From Oceanibaculum indicum P24 (GTDB lineage Bacteria; Pseudomonadota; Alphaproteobacteria; Oceanibaculales; Oceanibaculaceae), in NCBI RefSeq assembly GCF_000299935.1, contig NZ_AMRL01000022.1:1-63556 (forward strand): a stretch of 63,556 bases of DNA, read 5' to 3'. The notes beneath the pieces are model-generated. The model did not search any database. It was not told where the DNA came from and saw nothing but the letters and a program-made list of their open reading frames with translations. Every line of letters begins with the position of its first letter. Within the stretch, counting starts at the first letter, position 1. Of the stretch, positions 27,890 through 37,471 are shown piece after piece. The position numbers and the translations under genes were made by a program.

Positions 27890-28077
27890 CATTCTGTTCT
27901 GAAAACGTTAGGATTTGAAATATTCACTAAGCGCAGCTAGCGACTTAAATGAAGTATACTGCCGTAGTTCGAACGTAGACACTAAAGCCCCCCAGCACCC
28001 TCTCCCCTTGGCGGCGGGGCGAAAGCCTCCTAACCTATCCGGATCGCTGACCAAGAAACGCTCCGGAGGATGCCCCC
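27890..28077. other. Right junction of the AbiE island with truncated repeat
   Basis: AT-rich sequence continues to about 27985 and then turns abruptly GC-rich. At 27998-28020 stands CACCCTCTCCCCTTGGCGGC, which resembles one half of the family-2 repeat found whole at 28759 and 34308. A weak open frame here is not a gene. GGAGGATGCCCCC before 28078 belongs to the next gene. Confidence 0.45.
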
Positions 28078-28584
28078 ATGTCCTATACGCTGCATGAGTT
28101 CGCGGCCGATATCCGCGCGGCGCTGACCGCCGATCCCGGCCCGGCGGGCCAGGAGAAGGTGCGCCTTCTGACCGAGAAGGCCCTGCGCGATACGGATTTC
28201 ATGGCCGCCTGCTTCGGCGTGCCGGCACCGAAGGAACGGGAGGTGCTGTACGAGGATGCCGATCTTGGCTTCGCCATCTGCCGCCATGTCTATACGGGGG
28301 CCAAGGATTCCGGCCCGCACGATCACGGCCCCACCTGGGCGATCTACGGCCAGGCCGAGGGCGAGACCGACATGACCGACTGGCGCATCGTCACCCCGCC
28401 ATCGGGCGGCAAGCCGGGCCGGGTGGAAAAGACCCGCACCTACCGGCTGACGCCGGGCGTGGCGCATCTCTATCTCGCCGGCGACGTGCATGCGCCCTAC
28501 CGCGCCGGCCCCACCAAGCTGATCCGCATCGAGGGCAAGAACACCGACAAGATCAGCCGCACGCCCCTCGAAGCGGCGGCGTGA
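28078..28584 (+). CDS. Cupin-fold protein, cysteine-dioxygenase-like
   Basis: 168-residue cytoplasmic protein. A cupin metal motif is visible in SGPHDHGPTWAIYGQAEGET (two His, then Glu of the first cupin box, about residues 76-95), and a second His comes later in TPGVAHLYLAGDVHAPY. This pattern resembles cysteine dioxygenase and related thiol dioxygenases (HxH with a distant His), but the overall sequence is too diverged to name a substrate. CGGAGGATG stands before the ATG. The gene returns to the GC-rich codon use of the chromosome immediately after the AbiE island. Confidence 0.65.
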   Translation: MSYTLHEFAADIRAALTADPGPAGQEKVRLLTEKALRDTDFMAACFGVPAPKEREVLYEDADLGFAICRHVYTGAKDSGPHDHGPTWAIYGQAEGETDMTDWRIVTPPSGGKPGRVEKTRTYRLTPGVAHLYLAGDVHAPYRAGPTKLIRIEGKNTDKISRTPLEAAA

Positions 28585-28595
28585 GCAATACTCAG

Positions 28596-28712
28596 ACCGT
28601 CATTCCCGGCCTTGTGCCGGGAATCCAGGGCTCAGTTTACCCGACCGACGATCCAGCCAGCGGAAGCCTGGACCCCAAGACGCCCTTGGGCAACAAGTGC
28701 GGGGGTGACGGT
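28596..28712. repeat. Intergenic palindromic repeat, family 1, diverged copy D
   Basis: Starts ACCGTCATTCCCGGC with a hairpin TTCCCGGC-CTTGT-GCCGGGAA and ends GGGGGTGACGGT. End sequences are complementary as in copy B. The right half is decayed. Confidence 0.7.
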
Positions 28713-28758
28713 AGGTGTTTATGCGGGCAGCAAGCTCATAAGGCGGCCTGGTGCCAAT

Positions 28759-28907
28759 CTCCCCTCACCCAGCTGCGGCTAGGCTCGTTCCTCGCCAAGC
28801 CTCCGCAACCCTCTCCCGCCAGGGGAGAGGGAAAGAATGGGTGGTTTTGTAACCCTCTCCCCTCGCGGGAGAGGGTGGTGAGCGAGAGCGAACCGGGTGA
28901 GGGGGAA
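28759..28907. repeat. Intergenic palindromic repeat, family 2, copy A
   Basis: Contains CTCCCCTCACCCAGC, a GCTAGGCTC / CGCCAAGCC segment and hairpins CCCTCTCCC-GCCAGG-GGAGAGGG and CCCTCTCCC-CTCGC-GGGAGAGGG, and ends GGGTGAGGGGG. The same plan recurs at 34308-34450. With the family-1 copy at 28596 it fills the 498-base gap between the cupin and antiporter genes; no gene is supported there. Confidence 0.8.
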
Positions 28908-29082
28908 CAAGACTCCCCCCTGAAAAACCCCGCATAATCGCGGTGCCGGGGTTGCGATCCGGCGCGGCGGGCCAATATCAGGGGCTGCCGGGCGGCCCCG
29001 CCCGGCCCCGATGTTCCAAATGACCTCTGGCGACCTGTCGCCGGTTTTCGCGCGCCCGCCCACAACCCGGTCCTGATACCCC

Positions 29083-30048
29083 ATGCTTCTCGATTTCGGA
29101 ATGGTTGCCGCCGGCCTCCTCCTTCTGTTCCTGGGCGGCGAGGGGCTGGTGCGCGGCAGTGTCGCCATCGCCACGCGGCTCGGCATTTCCAAGCTGGTGG
29201 TCGGCATGGTGATCGTCGGCTTCGGCACCTCGGCACCGGAGCTGGTGGTGTCGCTGCAGGCAGCACTGGCCGGCTCCCCCGATATCGCGCTGGGCAATGT
29301 GGTCGGCTCCAACATCGCCAACATCCTGCTGATCCTGGGCATTGCCGCCCTGCTCTCGCCGCTCGGCAACAGCGATGGCGGCATCCGGCGCGAGGCGCTG
29401 GTGATGCTGCTGGCCGCGACCGCGCTGGTCGCCGCGCTGTGGTATGGCGAGATCACGCGCCTCATCGGCTTCGCCCTGCTGGCCGGGCTGGCGCTGCATC
29501 TGGCGCTGGCTTTTCTGAAGGAGCGCAAGTCGCGCGAAGATATCGCCGAAGGAACTGCCTACGAGCATGAGGCGGACGAGGTTTCCGACGTTCCGCTGAA
29601 GCTGCCGATTGCCATCATCGCCACGCTGGCCGGGCTGGGCCTGCTGGTGGCGGGAGCCGAGCTGATGGTCGAGGGCGCCACCGCGATTGCCCGCGATTTC
29701 GGCGTGTCGGAGGCGGTGATCGGCCTGACCATCGTTGCCGTCGGCACCTCCCTGCCGGAGCTGGCGACCGCCATCGTCGCCGCCATCCGCCGCCATTCCG
29801 ACGTGGTGCTGGCCAATATCGTCGGCTCCAACATCTTCAACGTGCTGGCGATCCTGGGCATCACCGCCACCATCGCGCCGATCGGCGTCAGCGAGCGCTT
29901 TCTGCTGATCGACGGGCCGATCATGCTGGCCATCACGCTGCTGGCCTTCCTGGTGCTGCTGCGCGCCCGCACCGTTGGCCGGGTGATCGGCAGCGGCTTC
30001 CTGATGCTCTATATCGGCTATATCGGCATGCTCGGCTATATGGGGTAA
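29083..30048 (+). CDS. Calcium/sodium antiporter, CaCA family (YrbG-like)
   Basis: Inner-membrane exchanger of 321 residues with about ten hydrophobic helices. Both alpha repeats are intact: GFGTSAPELVVSLQAAL with LGNVVGSNIANILLILG in the first half, and VGTSLPELATAIVAAI with LANIVGSNIFNVLAILG in the second. These carry the acidic and Asn/Ser residues that line the ion site. A charged loop (ERKSREDIAEG to SDVPLK) separates the halves. The ATG 29083 follows poor ribosome-site sequence. Likely exports Ca2+ in exchange for Na+ or H+. Confidence 0.94.
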   Translation: MLLDFGMVAAGLLLLFLGGEGLVRGSVAIATRLGISKLVVGMVIVGFGTSAPELVVSLQAALAGSPDIALGNVVGSNIANILLILGIAALLSPLGNSDGGIRREALVMLLAATALVAALWYGEITRLIGFALLAGLALHLALAFLKERKSREDIAEGTAYEHEADEVSDVPLKLPIAIIATLAGLGLLVAGAELMVEGATAIARDFGVSEAVIGLTIVAVGTSLPELATAIVAAIRRHSDVVLANIVGSNIFNVLAILGITATIAPIGVSERFLLIDGPIMLAITLLAFLVLLRARTVGRVIGSGFLMLYIGYIGMLGYMG

Positions 30049-30174
30049 GCTGGCCGGCGTTTTTGCGGCTCCACTTTTCCGGCGTGATCGTTACCATACG
30101 AACAATCCCTCAGAATGAGGGTTCAATGGGATGCCCGCCCGGCCCCCCCCGTCCAAGACAGGACATGACCGACG

Positions 30175-30849
30175 ATGAGCCTGCCGCCCGAACGTCCCTG
30201 GCCCGAACGCTCCTGGACCGAGCCGACGGACGATTCCATCGTCGCCGCCGCCGATGCCATCCTGGCCGCGCGGGAGGAAGTGCCGGCATCGGATGTCCAA
30301 GCGATCAGCGAGTGCGTCGTGCGCATCGCCTGGGTGCCCGGTTCGGCGTCGGTCAGCGACGAGAAGCTGGCCTTCCTGCTGGATTACTGGCGCGGCCTCG
30401 GTGAGGGACAGAAGGACGGGGTACCACTGGCCGCGCAGGTCGATGGCATCGACCTGGTGCCGGCGCTGGGCAACATCATGCTGCTGGATGTGGAGCGCGA
30501 CGGGTTCGACGCGCGCTACCGGCTCTACGGCACCAAGGTCGCCAGCAAGGCGGGGCGCGACTGGACCGGCTGGCTGGTCTCCGAGATGGGGCGCGTCACC
30601 CGCACGCCGGCGACCCTGCTCTACCGGGCCGGCTATCTGGCGGTCTATCGCCGGATGATGCCGCTGTTCACCGAACATAATTCCCCGCCCTGGACTTCTG
30701 CCGAGGCCTGGCGGCGGCTGATCCTGCCGCTCGCCGACGATCAGGGGCGCTGCACGCGGCTGCTGGTCGGCAATGTCGATATCGGCCACCGGCTGCTGAC
30801 CGCTGAGCAGATCGAGGAACAGCAGCGCCGGCTGCGGCCCGACGACTGA
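30175..30849 (+). CDS. PAS domain (PAS_5) protein
   Basis: 224 residues. After an N-terminal segment of about 60 residues comes LAFLLDYWRGLGEG...DLVPALGNIMLLDVERD, then RYRLYGTKVASKAGRDWTG, the signature of the PAS_5 (pfam07310) domain. It runs nearly to the end (LLVGNVDIGHRLLTAEQ). No output domain is attached, so it may be a stand-alone sensor; alphaproteobacterial genomes carry several of these. ATG 30175 is in frame, but a later start near LAFLLDYW is possible. A second PAS_5 protein lies 1 kb downstream. Confidence 0.82.
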   Translation: MSLPPERPWPERSWTEPTDDSIVAAADAILAAREEVPASDVQAISECVVRIAWVPGSASVSDEKLAFLLDYWRGLGEGQKDGVPLAAQVDGIDLVPALGNIMLLDVERDGFDARYRLYGTKVASKAGRDWTGWLVSEMGRVTRTPATLLYRAGYLAVYRRMMPLFTEHNSPPWTSAEAWRRLILPLADDQGRCTRLLVGNVDIGHRLLTAEQIEEQQRRLRPDD

Positions 30850-30876
30850 CAATCCAGAGAAACCAAGAGGACCATC

Positions 30877-31716
30877 ATGCCGGAAATCCCCACCATCGCC
30901 CTGCCGGGCGGCGAACCCATGCCGGTGCTGGGCTTGGGCACCTGGGGCATGGGCGACGATGACCGCCGCGCCGGGCAGGAGGCGGACGCGCTGCGCAACG
31001 GGCTCGACCTTGGCATCCGGCTGATCGACACGGCAGAGATGTATGCCAATGGCCGTGCCGAGCAGATCACCGGCGAGGCGATGAAGGGACGGCGTGACGA
31101 TGTGTTCCTGGTCAGCAAGGTACTGCCCGGCAATGCCAGCCGCGAGGGCACCATTGCCGCCTGCGAGCGCAGCCTGAAGCATCTGGGGACCGACCGGATC
31201 GACCTGTATCTGCTGCACTGGCGCGGCCCGCATCCGCTGGAGGAGACGCTGGCCGGCTTCGAGGCGCTGATGCAGGCCGGCAAGATCCGCCACTGGGGTG
31301 TCAGCAATTTCGACATGGATGATTGCCGGGAGCTTGAGAAGCTTGCCCCCGGAAAGGTCGCGACCAACCAGCTACTCTACAATCTGATGCGCCGCGGCAT
31401 CGAATATGACCTGCTGCCCTGGTCGCGCGAGCGCGGCGTGCCGGTCATGGCCTATTCGCCCATCGAGCAGGGAAGGCTGCTGAAATATCCGGCGCTGGGC
31501 AAGGTGGCCGAACGCTATGGCGCCACGCCGGCGCAGATTGCCCTGTCCTGGCTGCTGCGCCAGCCGGGCATCGTCGCCATCCCGAAGGCCGCGCGCACCG
31601 CGCATGTGGAGGAGAACCTGGCGGCGCTGGACATCCGGCTGGACAGCGAGGACCTGGCCATTCTCGACCGGGCCTTTCCGCCCCCCGCCAGCGCCCGGCC
31701 TCTAGAGATGCTCTGA
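30877..31716 (+). CDS. Aldo/keto reductase
   Basis: NADPH-dependent TIM-barrel reductase, 279 residues. The catalytic tetrad can be read: Asp in LIDTAEMYANG, Tyr in the same stretch, Lys in VSKVLPGN and His in LYLLHWRG. The C-terminal cofactor-binding loop AIPKAARTAHVEENLAALD is complete. It is 27 bases after the PAS gene and on the same strand, with AGAGGACC before the ATG. The substrate cannot be told. Confidence 0.94.
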   Translation: MPEIPTIALPGGEPMPVLGLGTWGMGDDDRRAGQEADALRNGLDLGIRLIDTAEMYANGRAEQITGEAMKGRRDDVFLVSKVLPGNASREGTIAACERSLKHLGTDRIDLYLLHWRGPHPLEETLAGFEALMQAGKIRHWGVSNFDMDDCRELEKLAPGKVATNQLLYNLMRRGIEYDLLPWSRERGVPVMAYSPIEQGRLLKYPALGKVAERYGATPAQIALSWLLRQPGIVAIPKAARTAHVEENLAALDIRLDSEDLAILDRAFPPPASARPLEML

Positions 31717-31818
31717 CACGCACAGATTGCACGGGATCGGGATTTTCCTATTGATTGGCGCGCCTAAAACATGGAAATTTAGGCAAATAATATAAATCAC
31801 CCCGAAGCGGGTACGGCC

Positions 31819-32364
31819 ATGAGCAACAATCCCGATATCATTCACCCGCGTGCGCGGGTGTTCGGTGCATACTGGATGTCCCTGCCGAAGCGGGATTTTC
31901 TGCCGGACCGCGACCAGATCGACCTGCTGCAACTGAAGGAGATCCTGCCCTCCTTCGTCATCCTGCAATATGAATCGCCGTCCATGGTCCGCTTCCGCCT
32001 GGCCGGCACGGACGAGGTCAGGCGCTACGGCTTCGAGATCACCGGCCGGAACTATCTGGATTTCGTGCCGGAAGAACGCCGGGCGCAGGCCGTTCAGACA
32101 TTCCAGACCATGCTGAACCACCCTTGTGGCACGCGGAACCTGATCGAGACCGTCACTTCCAGCGGCCGCATCGTGCTGAACGAGGCCATCGGCTATCCGG
32201 TGCGGGGCAGCGACGGGCGCGCCGACCAGATGATCTTCCAGAGCAACGACATCGAGGGCAGGCTGAAGCCCCATCAGCGCAAGGATGTGGTGGTCGAACA
32301 CCGCCGCCTGCGTGAGCGCCGCTTCATCGATATCGGCGCCGGCGTGCCAAGCCTCGCCGCCTGA
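31819..32364 (+). CDS. PAS domain (PAS_5) protein
   Basis: 181 residues, nearly all one PAS_5 domain: AYWMSLPKRDFLPDRDQIDL, LLQLKEILPSFVILQYE, MVRFRLAGTDEVRRYGFEITGRNYLDFV and the terminal EAIGYPVRGSDG. No output domain. The intergenic gap before it (31717-31818) is AT-rich and has room for its own promoter. Confidence 0.85.
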   Translation: MSNNPDIIHPRARVFGAYWMSLPKRDFLPDRDQIDLLQLKEILPSFVILQYESPSMVRFRLAGTDEVRRYGFEITGRNYLDFVPEERRAQAVQTFQTMLNHPCGTRNLIETVTSSGRIVLNEAIGYPVRGSDGRADQMIFQSNDIEGRLKPHQRKDVVVEHRRLRERRFIDIGAGVPSLAA

Positions 32365-32489
32365 CGCCAGCCTTTCACGGCACGCCGCTCAGCTTTGTTC
32401 CGGCGGCGTTTGATTTCCCAACAGCGAAGCCTCATACTGCGCGGCAAGGCTGAGAAAAATCAGCCATCGTAACCGCTTGGGAGGGTTTC

Positions 32490-34301
32490 ATGGGTTCTGG
32501 CAGCCAGCCTTCGGCCGGCGCGCGTCGGCTTCGCTCGCAGCTCTGGTTCGATAATCCCGACAATCCCGGTATGACGGCGCTCTATCTGGAGCGGTACCTG
32601 AATTTCGGCCTGACGCGGGCGGAGCTGCAATCTGGCAAGCCGATCATCGGCATCGCCCAGACCGGCTCCGACCTGTCGCCCTGCAACCGCCACCACCTCG
32701 ACCTCGCCAAGCGCGTCCGCGAGGGCATCAATGCCGCCGGCGGTGTGGCCTTCGAATTTCCGGTCCATCCGATTCAGGAGACCGGCAAGCGCCCGACCGC
32801 ATCGCTGGACCGCAACCTCGCCTATCTGGGTCTGGTCGAGCTGCTGTATGGCTACCCGCTGGATGGCGTGGTGCTGACCACAGGCTGCGACAAGACCACG
32901 CCGGCCTGCATCATGGCCGCCGCCACGGTGAACATTCCGGCCATCGTGCTGTCCGGCGGGCCGATGCTGAATGGCTGGTGGAAGGGCGAGCGAACCGGCA
33001 GCGGCACCATCGTCTGGAAGGCGCGCGAACGCCATGCGGCGGGCGAGATCGACTATGCGGAGTTCATGGATATCGTCTCCTCCTCCGCCCCGTCGGTCGG
33101 CCATTGCAACACGATGGGCACCGCCTCGACGATGAACGGGCTGGCCGAGGCGCTGGGCATGTCGCTGCCCGGCTGTGCCGCAATTCCCGCCCCCTACCGG
33201 GAACGCGGGCAGATCGCCTACGAGACCGGGCTGCGCGCCGTGGAGATGGTGTGGGAGGATCTGAAACCGTCGGACATTCTGACGCGCGAGGCGTTCGAGA
33301 ACGCCATCGTGGTGAACTCCGCCATCGGCGGTTCGACCAACGCGCCGATCCACATCAACGCGATTGCCCGGCATATCGGCATCGACCTCACCAACGACGA
33401 CTGGGAGAAGATCGGCTACGACATTCCGCTGATCGTGAATTTGCAGCCCGCCGGCAAGTATCTGGGCGAGGAGTTCCATCGTGCCGGCGGTATCCCCGCC
33501 GTGGTGAACGAACTGATGAAGCACGGCAAGATCCGCGAGAATGCCGTCACCGCCAACGGCAAACCCATCGGCGAGAACTGCCGGGGCCGCGAGCGCGAGG
33601 GGGAGGATGTCATCCTGTCCTATGACACGCCGATGGTGGACAAGGCTGGCTTCCTGCATCTGCGCGGCAATTTGTTCGATTCCGCGATCATGAAGACCAG
33701 CGTGATCTCCGATGATTTCCGCAAGCGCTACCTCTCCAACCCGAAGGACCCCAACGCCTTCGAGGGTCGCGCCATCGTGTTCGAAGGGCCGGAGGATTAT
33801 CACCACCGCATCGACGATGCATCGCTGAACATCGATGAGACCTGCCTGCTGTTCGTGCGCGGCACCGGCCCCATCGGCTATCCCGGCGGGGCGGAGGTGG
33901 TGAACATGCAGCCGCCGGCCGCCCTCATCAAAAAGGGCATCCTGGCGCTGCCCTGCATCGGCGATGGCCGGCAGTCCGGCACCTCGGGCTCGCCCTCGAT
34001 CCTGAACGCCGCACCGGAGGCCGCCCTGAATGGCGGGCTCGCCATCCTGCAGACCGGTGACCGGGTGCGCATCGACCTGAACAAGCGCACCGCCGATATC
34101 CTGATTTCCAGCGACGAGTATGAGAAACGCAGGGCCGACCTTGTGGCGAAGGGCGGCTTCCCGTTCCCCGACCACCAGACGCCCTGGCAGGAAATCCAGC
34201 GCTCCATGGTCGCCCAGTTCGACGAGGGCATGGTGCTGAAGCCGGCGGTGAAGTACCAGCGCGTCGCCCAGACCAAGGGCGTGGCCCGGGACAATCACTG
34301 A
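32490..34301 (+). CDS. IlvD/Edd family sugar-acid dehydratase, XylD-like
   Basis: Fe-S dehydratase of 603 residues. The cluster cysteines are present: Cys65 in [10 protein letters not shown], Cys133 in [11 protein letters not shown] and Cys206 in [12 protein letters not shown]. The sequence follows the D-xylonate dehydratase (XylD) subgroup closely at the N-terminus ([19 protein letters not shown]), in [11 protein letters not shown] and at [16 protein letters not shown]. The reaction would remove water from a sugar acid such as D-xylonate to give a 2-keto-3-deoxy acid. GGGAGGGTTTC lies before the ATG. A DenD-like gene and, further on, an importer and an aldehyde dehydrogenase follow. Confidence 0.9.
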   Translation: MGSGSQPSAGARRLRSQLWFDNPDNPGMTALYLERYLNFGLTRAELQSGKPIIGIAQTGSDLSPCNRHHLDLAKRVREGINAAGGVAFEFPVHPIQETGKRPTASLDRNLAYLGLVELLYGYPLDGVVLTTGCDKTTPACIMAAATVNIPAIVLSGGPMLNGWWKGERTGSGTIVWKARERHAAGEIDYAEFMDIVSSSAPSVGHCNTMGTASTMNGLAEALGMSLPGCAAIPAPYRERGQIAYETGLRAVEMVWEDLKPSDILTREAFENAIVVNSAIGGSTNAPIHINAIARHIGIDLTNDDWEKIGYDIPLIVNLQPAGKYLGEEFHRAGGIPAVVNELMKHGKIRENAVTANGKPIGENCRGREREGEDVILSYDTPMVDKAGFLHLRGNLFDSAIMKTSVISDDFRKRYLSNPKDPNAFEGRAIVFEGPEDYHHRIDDASLNIDETCLLFVRGTGPIGYPGGAEVVNMQPPAALIKKGILALPCIGDGRQSGTSGSPSILNAAPEAALNGGLAILQTGDRVRIDLNKRTADILISSDEYEKRRADLVAKGGFPFPDHQTPWQEIQRSMVAQFDEGMVLKPAVKYQRVAQTKGVARDNH

Positions 34302-34307
34302 TCCAAA

Positions 34308-34450
34308 CCCTCTCCCCTTGCGGGAGAGGGTGCGAGCGCGAGCGAGCGGGTGAGGGGTACAGCACGGTCTGAGCGGTCACCCCTCACCCAGCCGAGTCTA
34401 GGCTCCTACGTCGCCAAGCCTCGGCAACCCTCTCCCGCAAGGGGAGAGGG
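34308..34450. repeat. Intergenic palindromic repeat, family 2, copy B
   Basis: Two hairpins CCCTCTCCC-CTTGC-GGGAGAGGG and CCCTCTCCC-GCAAG-GGGAGAGGG enclose GGGTGAGGGG / CCCCTCACCC and the segment TAGGCTCCTACGTCGCCAAGCC, quoted here only in part elsewhere. It shares its modules with the element at 28759 and lies between the dehydratase gene and denD. Confidence 0.8.
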
Positions 34451-34481
34451 ACAAGAAAAACAAATCAGGGAGAGAGACTTC

Positions 34482-35459
34482 ATGCGGATTCTGATCATCG
34501 GGGCGGGCGGCATGATCGGCCGCAAACTGACACAACGGCTGATCGCGGACGGGAAGCTCGGCGGCAGTGCCATCAGCCATCTGCATCTGGTGGATGTGTC
34601 AGCCCCCGAAAAGCCCGCCGCCCCCTTCACGGTGGAGGTGGAGCCGGCGGACCTGTCGCAGCCGACCGCAGCCGCCCGCCTGATTGCCAGCCGGCCGGAC
34701 GTGATCTTCCATCTGGCCGCCATCGTCTCCGGCGAGGCCGAGGCGGATTTCGAGAAGGGCTACCGCATCAACCTAGATGGCACGCGCTATCTGCTGGAGT
34801 CGATCCGCCGCACCGGCGGCACCGAGTACCGGCCGCGTCTGGTCTTCACCTCCTCTATCGCCGTGTTCGGCGCCCCCTTCCCCGAGGCCATCGGCGACGA
34901 GTTCCTGACCGCGCCGCTGACCAGCTACGGCACGCAGAAGGCCATCGGCGAGCTGCTGCTGGCGGATTTCACCCGCAAGGGATTCGTGGACGGCATCGGC
35001 ATCCGCCTGCCCACCATCTGCGTGCGGCCGGGTACGCCGAACAAGGCGGCGTCGGGCTTCTTCTCCAACATCATCCGCGAGCCGCTGGCCGGCAAGGAGG
35101 CGGTGCTGCCGGTCTCCGAGGAGGTGCGCCACTGGCACGCCAGCCCGCGGGCGGCGGTCGGGTTCCTGATGCATGCCGCGACCATCGATGGCGACAAGGT
35201 CGGCCCGCGCCGCAACCTGACCATGCCCGGCCTCTCCGCCACGGTCGGCGAGCAGATATCGGCGTTGCGGGCGGTTGCCGGCGAGAAGGCGGTGAAGCTG
35301 ATCCGCCGCGAACCCGACCCGGTGATCCAGACCATCGTTGCCGGCTGGCCGCACAAGTTCGACGCGAAGCGCGCCCTGGCGCTGGGCTTCAAGGCCGAAA
35401 GCAGCTTCGAGGAGATCGTCCGCATCCATATCGAGGACGAACTGGGCGGAAAGGTTTGA
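34482..35459 (+). CDS. denD: D-erythronate dehydrogenase-like NAD-dependent epimerase-family protein
   Basis: Extended SDR of 325 residues. The Rossmann motif GAGGMIGRKL opens the protein, FHLAAIVSGEAEADFEKGYRIN is the typical DenD middle, and the catalytic YxxxK is in SYGTQKAIGE. RLPTICVRPGTPNKAASGFF and the C-terminal half match the D-erythronate dehydrogenase group, which oxidises D-erythronate at C2 in tetronate catabolism. The partners of that pathway (DenK kinase, OtnC aldolase) are not in view, so the substrate may differ. ATG 34482 with GGGAGAGAG upstream; the longer frame runs through the repeat and is not coding. Confidence 0.82.
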   Translation: MRILIIGAGGMIGRKLTQRLIADGKLGGSAISHLHLVDVSAPEKPAAPFTVEVEPADLSQPTAAARLIASRPDVIFHLAAIVSGEAEADFEKGYRINLDGTRYLLESIRRTGGTEYRPRLVFTSSIAVFGAPFPEAIGDEFLTAPLTSYGTQKAIGELLLADFTRKGFVDGIGIRLPTICVRPGTPNKAASGFFSNIIREPLAGKEAVLPVSEEVRHWHASPRAAVGFLMHAATIDGDKVGPRRNLTMPGLSATVGEQISALRAVAGEKAVKLIRREPDPVIQTIVAGWPHKFDAKRALALGFKAESSFEEIVRIHIEDELGGKV

Positions 35460-35503
35460 GGGGCAACCATCCCCTTTCAGCGACAGCGACGGAGACTCGT
35501 TCC

Positions 35504-36145
35504 GTGAAAGGAAAAGCAGAAAGCGTAGCCGCGCTTGATGAAATCGGGCGGATTCGCCTGTCGAAATCATTCATCCTGCGTGAATTTCTCTACAGTGAAG
35601 TTGCGAACTTCCACGGCATCCCGAACATTCCCGATGACCCGGATCTTGCAGCCATGGTGGGCAAGCGTCTTTGCGAAGACCTTCTGGAACCGCTTCAGGC
35701 AACCTTCGGGAAGATCATCATTCGTTCCGCATTCAGGTCATGTGACGTCAATGGCTTCTGCAATGAGCAGCAGAGAGCCGGAAAGAAGGGCTACACATGC
35801 TCATCGAACGAGTCGAACTTCGCGGGCCACATCTGGGATCGCCGTGATGCTGACGGGTTTTCGGGGGCAACGGCCTGCATCGTTATTCCATGGTTCGCGG
35901 AACGCTACGAAAAGGGGGAAAGCTGGCAGTCACTCGCCTGGTGGATACACGACCATCTACCCTATTCGCACCTGTGCTTTTTCCCGCGCATGGCGGCGTT
36001 CAACATCTCATGGCACGAAAAGCCGCAAAGGCGGATCGACAGCTATGCTGAGCCTAAGGGATGCCTGACGCGGCCCGGTTATCCAAACCACGACGGCAGC
36101 CACGAAGAATTTTACCCGGGCTTTCCCCAGCTTGCCACGTCATAG
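35504..36145 (+). CDS. Uncharacterised protein with M15-peptidase-like N-terminal segment
   Basis: 213 residues, not recognised with confidence. The segment LSKSFILREFLYSEVANFHG...LCEDLLEPLQATFGKIIIRSAFRS resembles the start of Peptidase_M15_3 domains (F..EF..S, LEPLR..FG.PI.I.SGYR). Downstream, GHIWDRRDADG and NISWHEKP could supply a His, an acid and a His, but the normal SxHxxGxAxD spacing is not met. Cysteines are frequent in the first half. GTG 35504 is chosen because GGAG stands nine bases before it; a TTG at 35456 is unlikely. Base use is less GC-rich than in neighbouring genes. It lies 44 bases after denD, and nothing links it to sugar metabolism. Confidence 0.6.
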   Translation: MKGKAESVAALDEIGRIRLSKSFILREFLYSEVANFHGIPNIPDDPDLAAMVGKRLCEDLLEPLQATFGKIIIRSAFRSCDVNGFCNEQQRAGKKGYTCSSNESNFAGHIWDRRDADGFSGATACIVIPWFAERYEKGESWQSLAWWIHDHLPYSHLCFFPRMAAFNISWHEKPQRRIDSYAEPKGCLTRPGYPNHDGSHEEFYPGFPQLATS

Positions 36146-36329
36146 CCTGGGACTGACCGCGGATAACGGGGCATGATGCGCGTCAATAAAATTAAGTCTG
36201 ACTTATTCAACCTGAAAAGGAATCAGCTCCGCACGCACACCTAATCCCCTTGCGCGAATTAGAAACGCCTTCTATGGTTTTCCCTAATAAAACAAAGCCT
36301 GCCTTGATGCAGGTGATGGGAGGGAAAGC
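36146..36329 (+). promoter_or_regulatory. Leader of the sugar-type ABC operon with candidate operator
   Basis: Intergenic gap of 184 bases, AT-richer than its surroundings. A 13-base palindrome TAAGTC-T-GACTTA stands at 36193-36205. No regulator gene lies nearby. GGGAGGGAAAGC precedes the ATG at 36330. A short CCTGC.. / ..GCAGG repeat sits just before it. Promoter boxes were not assigned. Confidence 0.4.
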
Positions 36330-37391
<1,062 letters not shown>

Positions 37392-37471
37392 CGGACGGTT
37401 CGCCACTGGCCCGGACAAGGGCCAAAACGGCCGGCGGAAAGCCGGACCGGCAAACAAGGGAGGAATGGGCA

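Noticed and set aside
27915-28097. Possible 60-codon gene after abiEii
   Set aside because: No ribosome site, crosses the island border and the repeat fragment, and overlaps the cupin gene start.
28581-28937. Possible small gene between the cupin and antiporter genes
   Set aside because: The frame runs through two palindromic repeats; its peptide is of the kind produced by repeat DNA.
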